Part shown: positions 8,634 through 19,000 of the stretch, in pieces | Layout: every line of letters begins with the position of its first letter | How positions within the stretch are numbered: position 1 is the stretch's first letter | Source: DATEPR01 sp036491115 | Lineage (GTDB): Bacteria > Actinomycetota > Actinomycetes > Mycobacteriales > Pseudonocardiaceae | Assembly (NCBI GenBank): GCA_036491115.1 | Contig: DASXCQ010000047.1 | Span: forward strand, 1 to 64,000 | DNA length: 64,000 nucleotides | Reading direction: 5' to 3' | The notes under the pieces: generated by a model | What the model was told of the DNA's origin: nothing | Databases searched by the model: none | What the model saw: only the letters and a program-made list of their open reading frames with translations | Made by a program: the position numbers and the translations under genes

Positions 8634-9488
8634 CGAGCGGAACCAGAACGACACCCACGAGCGCAGCGGCCGCCAGTGCTCGGCGATCGCGTGGTACTCG
8701 TCATCCGCCGCGGACTCGGACAGCTGGTAGGCGGTGCGCACAGCGGCCAGCAACCGCGGTTCGCCGGTGGTGAACACGTCGGGCGAGCCCGCGCCGCGGA
8801 TCAGGATCAGCCCGGCCGAGAACGGCCCGACACCCGGCAGGGTGCGCAACGTCGCCAGTGCGTCGTCGGACGGCATGCCGCGCAGGGTCGCGGCGGTGAG
8901 CGTGCCGTCCAGCGCGGCGGCCGCCAGGCCGTGGATGCGGTCCAGTTTCACCTGGTTGACGCCGGGCAGGTCGGTGGCGCCGAGCAGCACGTTCGGCGAC
9001 GGGAACGTGGCGACCTCCGTGCCGTCGACGGCGACCGGCGTACCGAGCTGTTCGCTGATGCGCCTGCGGAACACGGACGCGGTCCGCCTGGACGTGCGCT
9101 GCGTCAGGATCGACCAGCAGGCGGCCTCCCACGGCGTCCAGAAGCAGACCGGGCGCAGTCCGGGAGCGGCGTTCACCAGTCGCGCGACCACGGGATCCCG
9201 CCCGGCCACCTGGTCGACGACGGTGGCGTCCACGTCGAGCGAGAGGATCCGCGCCACCTGGCCCGGCAAGTCGTCGGCGTCCTCGCCGGGCCCGGTGGCC
9301 TCGACCTCGACCCGGTCGCCGTCCTGCGCGACGCGGATGCCGACCGGCCGCCAGTCGTGCTCGGCGCAGTAGCCGAACCGCAGCACGGCGCCCTCCGCCG
9401 GCCGTCGGGTCACCGGCCACGTCTCCAGGAACCCGATCGACCGGGAGAGATCGAACGGACCGGACGGTTCGATCGTGAATCGAGTCAT
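8619..9488 (-). CDS. DNA-3-methyladenine glycosylase II (AlkA-like)
   Basis: 289-residue HhH-GPD superfamily glycosylase that removes alkylated bases from DNA. An N-terminal AlkA_N-like domain (residues 1-110) precedes the helix-hairpin-helix, seen near LRTLPGVGPFSAGLILIRG with the catalytic Asp in GSPDVFTTGEP. The ATG at 9488 is preceded by GGGAGG and overlaps no upstream gene. It is divergent from the MmcQ-like gene. Confidence 0.85.
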   Translation of the reverse strand: MTRFTIEPSGPFDLSRSIGFLETWPVTRRPAEGAVLRFGYCAEHDWRPVGIRVAQDGDRVEVEATGPGEDADDLPGQVARILSLDVDATVVDQVAGRDPVVARLVNAAPGLRPVCFWTPWEAACWSILTQRTSRRTASVFRRRISEQLGTPVAVDGTEVATFPSPNVLLGATDLPGVNQVKLDRIHGLAAAALDGTLTAATLRGMPSDDALATLRTLPGVGPFSAGLILIRGAGSPDVFTTGEPRLLAAVRTAYQLSESAADDEYHAIAEHWRPLRSWVSFWFRSSAGN

Positions 9489-9561
9489 CACACCTCCCGT
9501 TGCCGCACCCACCATGCCGCGCGTCCCCGACACTGTGGGCCCGCGTCGTAGGCTGCGCACC

Positions 9562-9984
9562 ATGGCGGCGGCGCCGCGCAGGGCGCGGGTCGAGGATGTG
9601 CACGAGATCGCGTCGGGGATGCCCCACGTGACGGTGGAGCACGCCGGCCACGGCAAGGTCGTCTACCAGGTGGGCCGCAGGTCGTTCGTGTTCTTCCGCA
9701 ATCCACGCCCGGACGCGGTCGACCCGGAGACCGGCGAGCGCTACCCGGACGTGATCATGTTCTGGGTGCCGTCCGAGTCCGACAAGCTGGCGCTGGTCCA
9801 GGACGAACACAGTCCGTTCTTCACCACGCCGCATTTCGACGGCCACCCGTCCGTGCTGGCGCGGGCCTGCCGGCTCGGTGAGCTGACCCTGCGGGAACTG
9901 GCCGAGGTCGTCGAGGACGCGTGGCTGTCCAGGGCGTCGACGGCCAGACGAAACGCCTGGCTCGCCGAACGCCAGCGCGCCTGA
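9562..9984 (+). CDS. MmcQ/YjbR-family protein
   Basis: 140-residue protein of the MmcQ/YjbR fold. These small alpha/beta proteins resemble DNA-binding folds and have no established biochemical role. Visible family features are MPHVTVEHAGHGKVVYQVGRRSFVFFR split over the first half, followed by FTTPHFDGHPSVLAR and LAEVVEDAWL. The ATG at 9562 is the first that matches the family length. An upstream in-frame ATG at 9475 would overlap the divergent glycosylase start. Confidence 0.8.
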   Translation: MAAAPRRARVEDVHEIASGMPHVTVEHAGHGKVVYQVGRRSFVFFRNPRPDAVDPETGERYPDVIMFWVPSESDKLALVQDEHSPFFTTPHFDGHPSVLARACRLGELTLRELAEVVEDAWLSRASTARRNAWLAERQRA

Positions 9985-9988
9985 CCGC

Positions 9989-10951
9989 TCAGTCGGTGGC
10001 GGGCAGGCCCGCCGGCAGGCCGAACAGGGGGAACAGCGACGGCACCTCGAAGGCCGCCATCTCGACCAGACCGTCCGGTTCGAACCGCAGCACACCGATC
10101 GTGAACGGGAGGAACGCGGTGTCGCCGGGCCGGCGGAGGTATCCGGCGATGCCCAGCTGCCGGTTGGCCATGATCGGCAGCACCCGCCACCGGCCGAGCG
10201 AGTTCATGCCACCGCGCAGCGCCTCGCTCACGGTCGGCTTGCCGTTCCATTCGCCGACCCCGGGCGAGATGGCCAGGCGGATGTCGTGGCGCAGCACGGC
10301 GATCAGCAGTTCCGGGTCGGCCTGTTCGTGCGCCGCGATGCAGCGGTCGAGCAGGCGGCGCTGTGCGTCGTCCGGCTCGGCCAGCGGGGTCCGGTCCGGC
10401 ATCCGGTCGCGCAGCGTCGCGCGGGAGCGTTGCAGCGCGCTGTTGACGGCGGCGACGGTCATGTCGAGCATGTCGGCCACCTCGGCGGCGGACATCGCGA
10501 TCACGTCGCGCAGGATCAGCACGGCGCGCTGGCGCGGTGGCAGCAACTGGATCGCGGCCAGGAAGGCGAGCGACACGGTCTCCCGGCGCACCACGACCGC
10601 CTCCGGGCCCGGCTGGTCGGCGACGAGTTCGTCCAGGAGCGTGTCCGGATAGGGCTGCACCCACGGCAGGGTGGCGACCGACGGTGTCGAGCCGGACGCC
10701 ACGGGCACCGCACGGCGGGCGTCGCGGCGCAGCGTGTCCAGGCAGGCGTTGGTGGCGACCCGGTACAGCCAGGTGCGCGGGCTGGACCGGCCCTCGAAGC
10801 CGTCCCGCGACCGCCAGACCCGCAGGAGCACCTCCTGCACGTGGTCCTCGGCCTCGTCGAAGGAGCCGAGCATGCGGTAGCAGTGCACGTGCAGTTCACG
10901 CCGGTACCGGCGGACCAGGTCGTCGAAGTCCCGCAACCCGGTGTCCGCCAC
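9989..10951 (-). CDS. ECF sigma factor with SnoaL-like C-terminal domain (SigG/SigJ-type)
   Basis: About 320 residues. Region 2 (YRMLGSFDEAEDHVQEVLLRVWR) and region 4 (LLPPRQRAVLILRDVIAMSAAEVADMLDMTVAAVNSALQRS) are followed by about 130 residues with a SnoaL/NTF2-like fold (LIAVLRHDIRLAISPG to FPLFGLPAG). This fused C-terminal domain usually replaces a separate anti-sigma factor in ECF groups such as ECF41 and ECF56. The GTG at 10951 is preferred because GGAGGG lies six bases upstream; another GTG is two codons earlier. Confidence 0.88.
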   Translation of the reverse strand: MADTGLRDFDDLVRRYRRELHVHCYRMLGSFDEAEDHVQEVLLRVWRSRDGFEGRSSPRTWLYRVATNACLDTLRRDARRAVPVASGSTPSVATLPWVQPYPDTLLDELVADQPGPEAVVVRRETVSLAFLAAIQLLPPRQRAVLILRDVIAMSAAEVADMLDMTVAAVNSALQRSRATLRDRMPDRTPLAEPDDAQRRLLDRCIAAHEQADPELLIAVLRHDIRLAISPGVGEWNGKPTVSEALRGGMNSLGRWRVLPIMANRQLGIAGYLRRPGDTAFLPFTIGVLRFEPDGLVEMAAFEVPSLFPLFGLPAGLPATD

Positions 10952-11064
10952 GCTCACCCTCCGTCGGCCGTGAGGTGGGTCACCGTACCCCGGACCGATG
11001 AGTTCGGCGCTCCGGTGACGTCTGCCCGGACGAACCATTCGCGACACAGAGATGGAGCAGACCC

Positions 11065-11658
11065 ATGCGCAAGATCGTGCTGTTCATGTCGATGTCCCTC
11101 GACGGCTTCATCGCCGGCCCTGGTGACACCGTGGACAATCCGTTCGGCGACAACGGACACCGGCTGCACGCCTGGCTGGGAATCGGCGACGGGACCGCCG
11201 ACGGCTTCGCGCCGACGAGCGGCGCGGGCCGGACGGTGTACGACGAGGTGAAGGCCACCGGCGCGGTGATCGCCGGCAAGCGCCTCGGCGAGTTCGTCGA
11301 CTACTGGGGCGGCGACCACCACGACGGCGTGCCGATCTTCGTCCCCACCCACCACGCGCCGGCCGAGCCGCACGCCGGTGACGTGCGCTTCGTGACCGAC
11401 GGCATCGCATCGTGCGTCCAGCAGGCGAAGCAGGCGGCCGGCGACCGCGACGTCCTGCTGCACGGCTCCTACACGAGCCGGGAATGCCTGCGGGCACGGT
11501 TGTTGGACACGGTGGAGATCCAACTGATCCCGGTCCTGATGGGCCAGGGGCGGCGGCTGTTCGACGGCCTCCCGGCCGAGCACATCGAACTGGAACCGGT
11601 ACGCACGCTGGAGTCGCCCGACGCGCTGTTCCTGCGCTACGACGTCCGCTACCCGTGA
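11065..11658 (+). CDS. Dihydrofolate-reductase-like (RibD C-terminal domain) protein
   Basis: 197 residues, same family and same length as the protein at 8040, with MSMSLDGFIAGPGD at the N-terminus, DHHDGVPIFVPTH in the middle and IPVLMGQGRRLFDGLP near the end. It is probably an NADPH-dependent reductase of unknown substrate. It is divergent from the SnoaL-domain ECF sigma gene and 113 bp from its start, an arrangement often seen for ECF41/56-type targets, so that sigma factor may control it. Confidence 0.85.
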   Translation: MRKIVLFMSMSLDGFIAGPGDTVDNPFGDNGHRLHAWLGIGDGTADGFAPTSGAGRTVYDEVKATGAVIAGKRLGEFVDYWGGDHHDGVPIFVPTHHAPAEPHAGDVRFVTDGIASCVQQAKQAAGDRDVLLHGSYTSRECLRARLLDTVEIQLIPVLMGQGRRLFDGLPAEHIELEPVRTLESPDALFLRYDVRYP

Positions 11659-11923
11659 GCCGGGAGTCCGGATGCGACGGCCGCGCTGATGATCGATCAG
11701 AACAGCGACGACAACGACCGCGACCGTCGGCGCGGTGGCCGTGGCGGCGGCGGCGACCGCGTCGACAACGACTGAACCACACCTCTCATCCCGGTGGGCC
11801 ACCGTCTCCCTGCGGTGGCCCCCGGTGTGCGCCGGAACGATCGTGACCGGCCGATGTGTACCGATCGCGCCGATGGGTATCACCTCCTTGAGTCGTCGCT
11901 GCCGAGTCGACACGGGGAGAGTC

Positions 11924-12457
11924 ATGGCGAACAACTTCGAGATCGACGTCACCCGGATACGGGACAACGCCCGCACCCACATGGACGCCGGGGCGGTCAC
12001 CGGCACGTACGGTGCCGACAAGCTGCGGATGATCGAGATCCTCAACGACGTCGTCGCCACCGAGATCGTCTGTTTCCTGCGCTACTCCCAGCACGCGATC
12101 GCGGCAACCGGGATCGACAGGGCACAGGTCGCGGCCGAGTTCCGGGAGCACGCGACCGAGGAGATGCAACACGGACTCCGCGCGGCGGAGCGGATCAGCC
12201 AGCTGGGCGGTCAGCCCGACTTCGACCCGGCGAGTCTCGCCCAACGCGCGCACACCGAGTACGTCACCACCGACGACACCGATCTGGCGCGGATGCTGCG
12301 GGAGAACCTGGTCGCCGAGCGGATCGTGATCAGCAGCTACCAGGAGATCATCCGCTGGATACGCGACAGCGACCCGACCACGCGGCGACTGATGGAGTCC
12401 ATCCTGGCCGAGGAGGAGGAACACGCCGACGACCTGACGGATCTGCTCGGCCTCTGA
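11924..12457 (+). CDS. Bacterioferritin / ferritin-like diiron protein
   Basis: 177-residue four-helix-bundle protein of the bacterioferritin family. Diiron ligands are visible in order: EIVCFLRYSQH, then EHATEEMQHG (ExxH), ENLVAERIVISSYQEII and EEEEHADDL (second ExxH). It is expected to oxidise and store iron or detoxify peroxide. The ATG at 11924 has GGGGAG upstream. The preceding 265 bp (11659-11923) show no convincing gene, only a 28-codon Asp/Arg/Gly-rich frame. Confidence 0.88.
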   Translation: MANNFEIDVTRIRDNARTHMDAGAVTGTYGADKLRMIEILNDVVATEIVCFLRYSQHAIAATGIDRAQVAAEFREHATEEMQHGLRAAERISQLGGQPDFDPASLAQRAHTEYVTTDDTDLARMLRENLVAERIVISSYQEIIRWIRDSDPTTRRLMESILAEEEEHADDLTDLLGL

Positions 12458-12620
12458 GTCTACTCAGGACCGCATGAACCGGGCCGCCGCTGGTGTCGGC
12501 GGACGGCCGGATCGAGACCGGCTCCGCCGACGACCTCATGGTGCTGGCCTGGTCCGGCCCCGCTGCCCCGCCCGACGACGTGGTGGCGTTCGTCCGGACG
12601 ACGGGTACCGGCGGACTAGC

Positions 12621-13382
12621 ATGCTGGCCGTGGCAGGTCTGGTTGACGTGGGCGGCACCGACATCTGGCTCGACGACCGTCCCGGCGCCGACCCGCCGGT
12701 GGTACTGGTGCACGCCGGTTGGGCCGCCTCGGCCACCTGGGACGGCGTGGTCGACCGGCTGGCCGGCACATACCGGACCGTTCGCTACGACAACCGGGCC
12801 TACGGCCAGTCACCGCCACCGGTGTCGGTATTCACGTGGCGTGCTGACCTGCTGGCCGTGCTGGACCACCTGTCGCTGGACAGGGTGGTCCTGGTCGGTC
12901 ACAGCGGTGGTGGCGCGGCAGCGCTCAGCCTCGCCCTGGACCGGCCGGACCGGACCGACCGGATCGTCCTGATCGCGCCCGGCGTGGACGGCTACCCGTG
13001 GCCCGCCACCGACTACGGCCCCCGGTTCATGGCGCTGTACGAGGCCGGTGACCGGGCCGGACTCGTCGATCTGGGCCTGCGCACGTGGGCCGCCGCCGAT
13101 CCCGGACCGGCCGCCAGGGCACTGATCGAGGACTCGGTCGACGCGATGCTGGCCATCGGCGAGTACCAGCAGGCGGACCCGCCGATCTTCGAGCGGCTGG
13201 GCGAGATCGCGACGTCCACCCGGCTGCTGCTCGGTGACCGGGACGACCCCATGGTGATCGACTGTGTCCACGCGGTCACCGCCGCCCTGCCCGATGCCAC
13301 GTTGACGGTCGTACCGGGCGCTGACCACCTGCTGCCGTCGAGCCACCCGGAACTGGTCGTCGAGGCGATCAATTCACCGTAG
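12621..13382 (+). CDS. Alpha/beta hydrolase
   Basis: About 253 residues with the alpha/beta hydrolase fold. The nucleophile elbow is GHSGGGAA with Ser as nucleophile. HAGWAASATWDGV supplies the oxyanion-hole region, GDRDDPMV the acidic residue and GADHLLPSSHPE the catalytic His. Esterase, lipase or haloperoxidase-like activity is possible. The frame continues upstream, but the preceding residues are low-complexity Arg/Pro and unlike the family, so the ATG at 12621 is preferred. Confidence 0.82.
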   Translation: MLAVAGLVDVGGTDIWLDDRPGADPPVVLVHAGWAASATWDGVVDRLAGTYRTVRYDNRAYGQSPPPVSVFTWRADLLAVLDHLSLDRVVLVGHSGGGAAALSLALDRPDRTDRIVLIAPGVDGYPWPATDYGPRFMALYEAGDRAGLVDLGLRTWAAADPGPAARALIEDSVDAMLAIGEYQQADPPIFERLGEIATSTRLLLGDRDDPMVIDCVHAVTAALPDATLTVVPGADHLLPSSHPELVVEAINSP

Positions 13383-13424
13383 CCGGACATCTCACGAAAC
13401 CGCGTCGCCCGACGTCTACCGGGT

Positions 13425-13880
13425 ATGACACACGACGACATTCGCGCCCGGCTGCTGGGCGCATGGCGGCTGGTGACATGGCAGTCGATCGGTCCGGACG
13501 GTTCGGTCGGGTACCCGCTGGGGCCCGACGCCATCGGCCAGTTGAGCTATGACGACTCGGGTCGGGTGTCGGCCCAGTTGGTGCGGGTGCACCAGCCGCG
13601 CTTCGCAAGCGACGACTGGCAACTGGCCACCGACGACGAGAAACAGGCGGCGTGGCCCGGTTACTTCGGTTACTTCGGGACGTTCGGCATCGACACCGAC
13701 GCCGAGATCGTGACCCATCACATCCTCGGCGGCTGGTTCCCCAATCTCGCCGGCACCGACCAGATCCGGCACTACCGGTTCGAGGGGCGGGACCTGGTCC
13801 TGGACGCCGACACCACCTGGGGACAGGTCCGGATCGTCTGGGCGCCACCGGCGAAACCCGCCAAGAGCTGGCTATTCTGA
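13425..13880 (+). CDS. Lipocalin-like domain protein
   Basis: 151 residues that match the bacterial lipocalin-like domain (Lipocalin_5 type): RARLLGAWRLVTWQS at the start, GQLSYDDSGRVSAQL, FGYFGTFGID, TDQIRHYRFEGRDLVL and a C-terminal strand. These small beta-barrels are thought to bind hydrophobic ligands, but their function is not known. Its stop lies 5 bp before the AraC regulator start, so the two are probably co-transcribed. Confidence 0.78.
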   Translation: MTHDDIRARLLGAWRLVTWQSIGPDGSVGYPLGPDAIGQLSYDDSGRVSAQLVRVHQPRFASDDWQLATDDEKQAAWPGYFGYFGTFGIDTDAEIVTHHILGGWFPNLAGTDQIRHYRFEGRDLVLDADTTWGQVRIVWAPPAKPAKSWLF

Positions 13881-13885
13881 GAGTG

Positions 13886-14596
13886 ATGGCCGTCTCGTAT
13901 CGCGAACTGCCGCCGCCCGCCGACCTGCGGGCGGTGGTGGCGTGCCTGTGGGAGCAGGAGTCCTCGGCTCCGTGGCCACAGTTGGTCGTGCCGGACGGCT
14001 GCGTCGACCTGATCTGGTTCGGGGATGGCGATCTCGTCGTCGCGGGCCCGGACACCGGACCACGTACCGTGCTGCTGCCCGCCGGATCGCCGGTCACCGG
14101 CATCCGGCTACGACCGGGTGCGGCGGGCGCCTTCGCCCGGCAGCCGGCGGCCGGGCTCCGCGACCAGGATGTCGACGCACTCGAACTGCTCGGGTCCGAC
14201 GGAACGCGCCTGGTCGACCGACTCGCCGCGGCACCGGCGGCCGGGCGGCTCGATCTGCTCGCCGGCGCGGTGCGCGGGCGGCACGTCGCCCCGGATCCCC
14301 TGGTCACGGCGGCTGCTCGAATTCTGGACCGGCCGGGCGCGCGGGTGGCGTCGGTGGCCGACACCCTGGGGGTCAGCGAGCGGCAGCTGCACCGGCGGAC
14401 GGTCGAGGCGGTCGGCTACCCCCCCAAGCTGCTGGCCCGGATACTGCGGCTGCGCAGGCTCGCTCGGGGGTACGGCCCATTGGCCGACCGGGCCCTGGAC
14501 GCCGGCTACGCCACTCAGTCCCACATGAACGACGAGGTCCGCGCGCTCACCGGCACCACGGCGACGCGGTACCTGGCCGGCTTCGGCGGTGTCTGA
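13886..14596 (+). CDS. AraC-family transcriptional regulator
   Basis: 236 residues. The N-terminal domain (YRELPPPADLRAVVACLWEQ, VVPDGCVDLIW, GIRLRPGAAGAF) belongs to the DUF6597-like sensor domain common in actinobacterial AraC proteins. The C-terminal AraC DNA-binding domain carries VASVADTLGVSERQLHRRTVEAVGYPPK and a second helix-turn-helix at LADRALDAGYATQSHMNDEVRALTGTT. It is translationally close to the upstream lipocalin-like gene. GTG three bases earlier is an alternative start. Confidence 0.88.
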   Translation: MAVSYRELPPPADLRAVVACLWEQESSAPWPQLVVPDGCVDLIWFGDGDLVVAGPDTGPRTVLLPAGSPVTGIRLRPGAAGAFARQPAAGLRDQDVDALELLGSDGTRLVDRLAAAPAAGRLDLLAGAVRGRHVAPDPLVTAAARILDRPGARVASVADTLGVSERQLHRRTVEAVGYPPKLLARILRLRRLARGYGPLADRALDAGYATQSHMNDEVRALTGTTATRYLAGFGGV

Positions 14597-14638
14597 TTTC
14601 TGGAAGACTCCGTTGCGGGGCGCTTCTACTGTGACGTC

Positions 14639-15499
14639 GTGACTGTCGACGTGGCCGCCGCCGAGCGGTTCCTCTTCACCAGTGCCCGACTGCTGGACCT
14701 GCACCGCGCCGCCGTGCTGCTGCACGACGCGCCCGTCGCGCCGGTGCTCACCGCGCTGGCCGCCTACCGCAATCCGGACGGCGGCTACGGCCACGCGCTG
14801 GAGCCCGACGCGCGCGGCCCGCTCAGCGACGTCACCCCCGTGATGCACGCGCTGGAAGTCCTGGAGGAGGTCGGCGCGCTGAGTGATCCGCTGGCCGACG
14901 TGACCGACTGGATCGCCGGTATGGCCGACGCCGAGGGTGGCGTGCCGTTCGTACTGCCGTCCGCCACGGCCTACCCGTTGGCTCCGTGGATGGTGCCCGG
15001 TGGCGCCGCGCATCCCACGTTCGGCCTGGCTGGTCTGCTCACCGTTGCGGGCGCGCGGAGCGCCTGGCTGGACCAGGCGACCGACTGGTGCTGGCGGCAA
15101 CTGAGCCGACCGGAGGACCTGAGCGGCTACTGGCTGAAGTACGCCCTGGAATTCCTCGACCGCACGCTCGACGCCGACCGCGCCACCAAGGTGATCGAGA
15201 CACTGCGGCCGCTGCTGCGCGCCGACGGCTCGGTGCCGGTGCCCGGCGGGACCGCCGACGAGCACATCACGGCCCTGTCCCTGTCACCCCGACCGAACAC
15301 CCGCAGCCGCGTCCTGTTCACCGACGACCAGATCAGGGCCGGCCTGGACGAACTCGAGGCGGGCCAGGACACCGACGGCGGCTGGCACTTCGACTGGGCG
15401 GCGTGGGCACCGGCGCAGGCCACCGAATGGCGCGGCCTGGTCACCCTCCGAGCCCTGCTCATCCTGCACGCCAACGGCAGGCTCGCCCGACCGGAGTGA
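14639..15499 (+). CDS. Terpenoid-cyclase/prenyltransferase-fold hypothetical protein
   Basis: 286 residues, GTG start. It contains repeated helical motifs of the alpha/alpha-toroid fold: NPDGGYGHALEPD near residue 45, ADAEGGVPFVLP, and DTDGGWHFDWAAWAPAQATEWRG near the C-terminus. These QW-like repeats occur in prenyltransferases, squalene cyclases and pectate-lyase-like proteins. The DXDD motif of class II cyclases is not seen, so cyclase activity is doubtful. Function unknown. Confidence 0.65.
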   Translation: MTVDVAAAERFLFTSARLLDLHRAAVLLHDAPVAPVLTALAAYRNPDGGYGHALEPDARGPLSDVTPVMHALEVLEEVGALSDPLADVTDWIAGMADAEGGVPFVLPSATAYPLAPWMVPGGAAHPTFGLAGLLTVAGARSAWLDQATDWCWRQLSRPEDLSGYWLKYALEFLDRTLDADRATKVIETLRPLLRADGSVPVPGGTADEHITALSLSPRPNTRSRVLFTDDQIRAGLDELEAGQDTDGGWHFDWAAWAPAQATEWRGLVTLRALLILHANGRLARPE

Positions 15500-15593
15500 G
15501 AGGCCCGGCCACGGACGTTCCGGTGGGGATCTCGACACACATGCTGTTCCCGCATGCGATCGCCGGCAGCCGGGTGGCCGTCCGCGCCCGCGC

Positions 15594-16058
15594 CTAACCG
15601 ACCGGCGGGTACGGCTCGGTGGCGTACCGGGCCATGAGCGCGCCGATCTCGGCCGGATCCAGCAGACCGTCCGGACCCGGCCGCAGCCGCCCCAGTTCGC
15701 GGAAGTACTCGATGTAGCGCTGCGGGGACACCGTGACGAGGAGCTGGGCCGGTTCGTCGGACGATGCGTTGCCGAACCCGTGCGGCACACCGATCGGAGC
15801 GGTGAACAGGCCGCCCTCGGTCAGCACGTACTCGTCCGCGCCTGAGGTGAACCGCACCGCGCCGCGCACCACGTAGAAGGTCTCCTCGTGCTCGCGGTGC
15901 ACGTGCGGCGGCGGCCCGGACCAGCCGGGCGGGAGGCTGCCCTCCATGACGCCCAGCCGCTGACCGGTGTGGCTGCCGTCCTCCAGGATCCGGTTCACCA
16001 CCGGGCCGGCGACGAGATGCTCGCCGCCGTCCGGCGGGACCACGTTGGGCAGGGACAC
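15594..16058 (-). CDS. Cupin-domain protein
   Basis: 154-residue single cupin. Motif 1 is PPPHVHREHEETFYVVRG, with the metal-ligand His, His and Glu in order. Motif 2 is TAPIGVPHGFGN, with the fourth His. It may be a metal-dependent dioxygenase, isomerase or sugar-binding protein. The gene starts 3 bp after the stop of the upstream S9-peptidase fusion gene, so the two are likely one transcription unit. Confidence 0.82.
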   Translation of the reverse strand: MSLPNVVPPDGGEHLVAGPVVNRILEDGSHTGQRLGVMEGSLPPGWSGPPPHVHREHEETFYVVRGAVRFTSGADEYVLTEGGLFTAPIGVPHGFGNASSDEPAQLLVTVSPQRYIEYFRELGRLRPGPDGLLDPAEIGALMARYATEPYPPVG

Positions 16059-16061
16059 GGA

Positions 16062-19000
16062 TCAGCCCGCCTTCGGTGTGGCGCGGCTGGCCTGGAACAG
16101 GAAGCGGGCACCGGTCGGGAGCGTGTAGAAGGACACCGGGTGCCAGGTCTGTGTGCCCGGCGGCCGGACCGCGTACACGTCCGGCGCCACCGGAACCAGG
16201 GCGTACTCCTCGGTGGGGTCGGGTTCCAGTTCGGCCAGCGGCCCGGTGGCCGTGATGCGAATCCTCGGCCCGTCCTCGCCGGTGATGATCTCGATGCGGG
16301 CCCTGGCCCGCTCATAGGTGCCCAGCCACGGCGGGAGATCGGCGGTCTCCGGCTGGGCCGGGGGGGTCAACGGCTCCGGCAGGTCGAGGCCGGCCACGTC
16401 GGCGAAGACCTCCTGGAACAGGTCCTGGTAGAGGTCGTCGGCATTGCCGCCGTTGGTGAGCAGCGCCACCGCGAGCCCCTGCTCGGGCAGCAGCCGCAGG
16501 AACGCCGACTGGCCGATGGTGTTGCCGTCGTGGCCCACCAACCGGTGGCCGGACCAGTCGAACCGGCACCAGCCCAGTCCCCACGACTCGCCGCTGACGC
16601 CCCTGTCCGGCAGGTCGACCTGCCTGTCGGTCATGGCGGCCGCGCTCACCGAACTGAGCAGCCGGGTGCCGTCGGTGGCCAGGCCGCCGGTCAGGTGCAG
16701 TGCGGCGAAGGTGAGCACCTCGCCGACCGTGGAGGTGATCAGCCCTGCGGGGCCCGCCGACCTGGGCAGCATCCACACCGGGGCCCTGGTCGGCGGCTCG
16801 GTGCCCTGCGTGACGTGACCGACGGCCACACTGTGCAGCAGCGCGTCCTCCGGGAGCGTGACGGTGTGGGCCAGGCCCAGCGGGGTGACCAGGCGCTCGC
16901 GCAGCACGGCGTCCCAGGTCTTGCCGGTGACCTTCTCGATCACCCGCCCGGCCAGCACGAAACCCGAGTTGCAGTACGACCAGGTGGCGCCCATCGGGTG
17001 GTTCTGGGCCACGTCGGCGAGCACGTCGACGTAGCGGGCCAGGCAGTCGTCGCCCCGGCCGGTGTCGGCGAAGACGTCGCCGTCGATGCCGCTGGTGTGG
17101 GTGAGCAGATGCCGCAGGGTGACGCCCTTGGCCGTCTCCGGGTCGGTCAGCCGTAGTTCGGGCAGTACGTCCACGACGGGGCCGTCCAGGTCGAGGATGC
17201 CCTCGTCGACCAGTTGCATGACCAGCGTCGTGGTCCACACCTTGGTGATCGAGCCGACCTGGAAGACCGAGTCTGTGGTGACGGGCACCCCGGTGTCCAG
17301 GTTGAGCACGCCGGATGCCACCCGCACCAGCTCGTTCTCCGGTTCGGCGAGGCGCAGGATGCCCAGTTGCGCGCCGGGCACGCGGTGCCGTTTCGCCAGT
17401 GTGGTGAGGCGGCGCTGCCAGTGGCCGGCGTCCAGTGGCGGCCGCCGGGGACCGTCGGCGTAGCGGGTGACCCAGTCGAGAGCGCGCTCGTTGATGTCGA
17501 TCCGGTGCGACGGCGGGCCGTGGACGATCATCAGGTGCGAACCGCCCGGGTAGAGCACCAGGCGGGTCGGCACGCCCTGTTCGCGCAGCGCGGTGTGCCA
17601 CTGCTGGGCCTGGCCGACCGGGCACCGCAGGTCCGCGTCGCCCTGGATGATCAGGGTCGGCGTGCGCACGTCGCCCACCCTGGTCAGCGGGGACAGCTCG
17701 GCCACCCGCTCCGGGTCCCGCCAGGGCAGCGCCTCGAGTTCGAGCGCGGCCAGCAGGTGCCCGGCGTCGGAGGTGCCGCTCATGCTGACCAGGTCGGCGA
17801 CCACCCCGCCGGTGACGGCGGCGGCGAACCGGTCGTCGCGGGAGGTCAGGTAGCAGGTCAGGTAGCCGCCGTAGCTGTAGCCCGCGACGGCCAGCCGGTC
17901 CGGGTCGGCGACGCCCTCGGCGACCAGGACGTCCAGCGGTTCGAGGAAGTCCTTGGCGTCGGCCTCGCCCCACGCGCCGACGGTCGCGCCGAAGAACTCG
18001 GTCCCGTAGCCGTCGCTGGCCCTCGGGTTGACCAGCAGCACCGCCCAGCCCCGCGCGGCCAGTTCCTGGTGGTACAGGTGAATTTCGTCGGCCGCACCGT
18101 TCCACGCGTTGTGCGGGCCGCCGTGCACGTCCAGCAGTGTCGGCAGCGGGCCGGGACGGTCCGGGTCGCGGATCAGCCACGCCTCCACCCGGGTGCCGTC
18201 GGAGATGGTGAACTCGCGGGACTCGCGGGCGAACCAGTCGACGTCGGCCACGTTCACGCCATGCGCGGTGAGCACGGTTTCCTTGCCGGACACCAGATCG
18301 ACGGTGACCACCTCGCCGAACGACGTCGCCGTGACCACCACGACGGCGGCGGTGGACCCGGCGACCGACATGCCGGACACCACCCGGTCGGCGCCGCCCA
18401 GCACCAGTCGCGGGTCGCCACCGTCGACGCCGACCCGGTAGAGGTGGCTGCATCCCCTGTCGCGCACGCAGAACAGCACGTCCGCGCCGCCGTTGACCAG
18501 GCGGGGCAACGCACCGGGGTAGGCGGGTCCGCCGGTCATCACGTTGCGGTCCAGCGGGCCCGCGAGGTTGGTCAGCCCAGCGATGGGGACGCCGACCGAA
18601 CCGGTGACGGGCAGGCGGAACAGGCCCTCGGGCGTGGTCATGCCGCGCTCGCCGCCGACGACCAGCAACGCCGACCCGTCCGCCGTCCACTTGACGGCGC
18701 CCGCGATGTCGTCGGCGAAACCCACCAACTCCGGGCGGCCGCCGGTCACGTCCACGACATAGGCGCCGGACCGGTAGTCCAGGTCGGCGTCCTCGGCCAT
18801 GGCCGCGCTGAACGCCAGCCGGGTGCCATCCGGCGACCACGCCGGTCCGCCCGCGTGCCAGTCACCTTCGGTCACCTGGGCGCACTCGCCGGACGTGAGG
18901 TCCAGGACGTGCAGGTGGGTGCGGGCGGTACGCAGGAAGCCGGCGCCGTCGGCCCGGTAGTCCAGCCGGTCGGTGACCAGTGGCGTGCTCTGTCGCCTGG

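Noticed and set aside
8040..11658. The two DHFR-like genes as a recent tandem duplication
   Set aside because: They share family motifs but differ through most of their length, so they are old paralogues rather than a recent duplication.
11689..11775. A 28-codon Asp/Arg/Gly-rich frame before bacterioferritin
   Set aside because: Weak ribosome site and low complexity; not supported as a gene.
12493..12972. An alternative frame overlapping the start of the alpha/beta hydrolase
   Set aside because: It runs antisynchronous through the hydrolase core with no domain; the hydrolase frame has all catalytic motifs.
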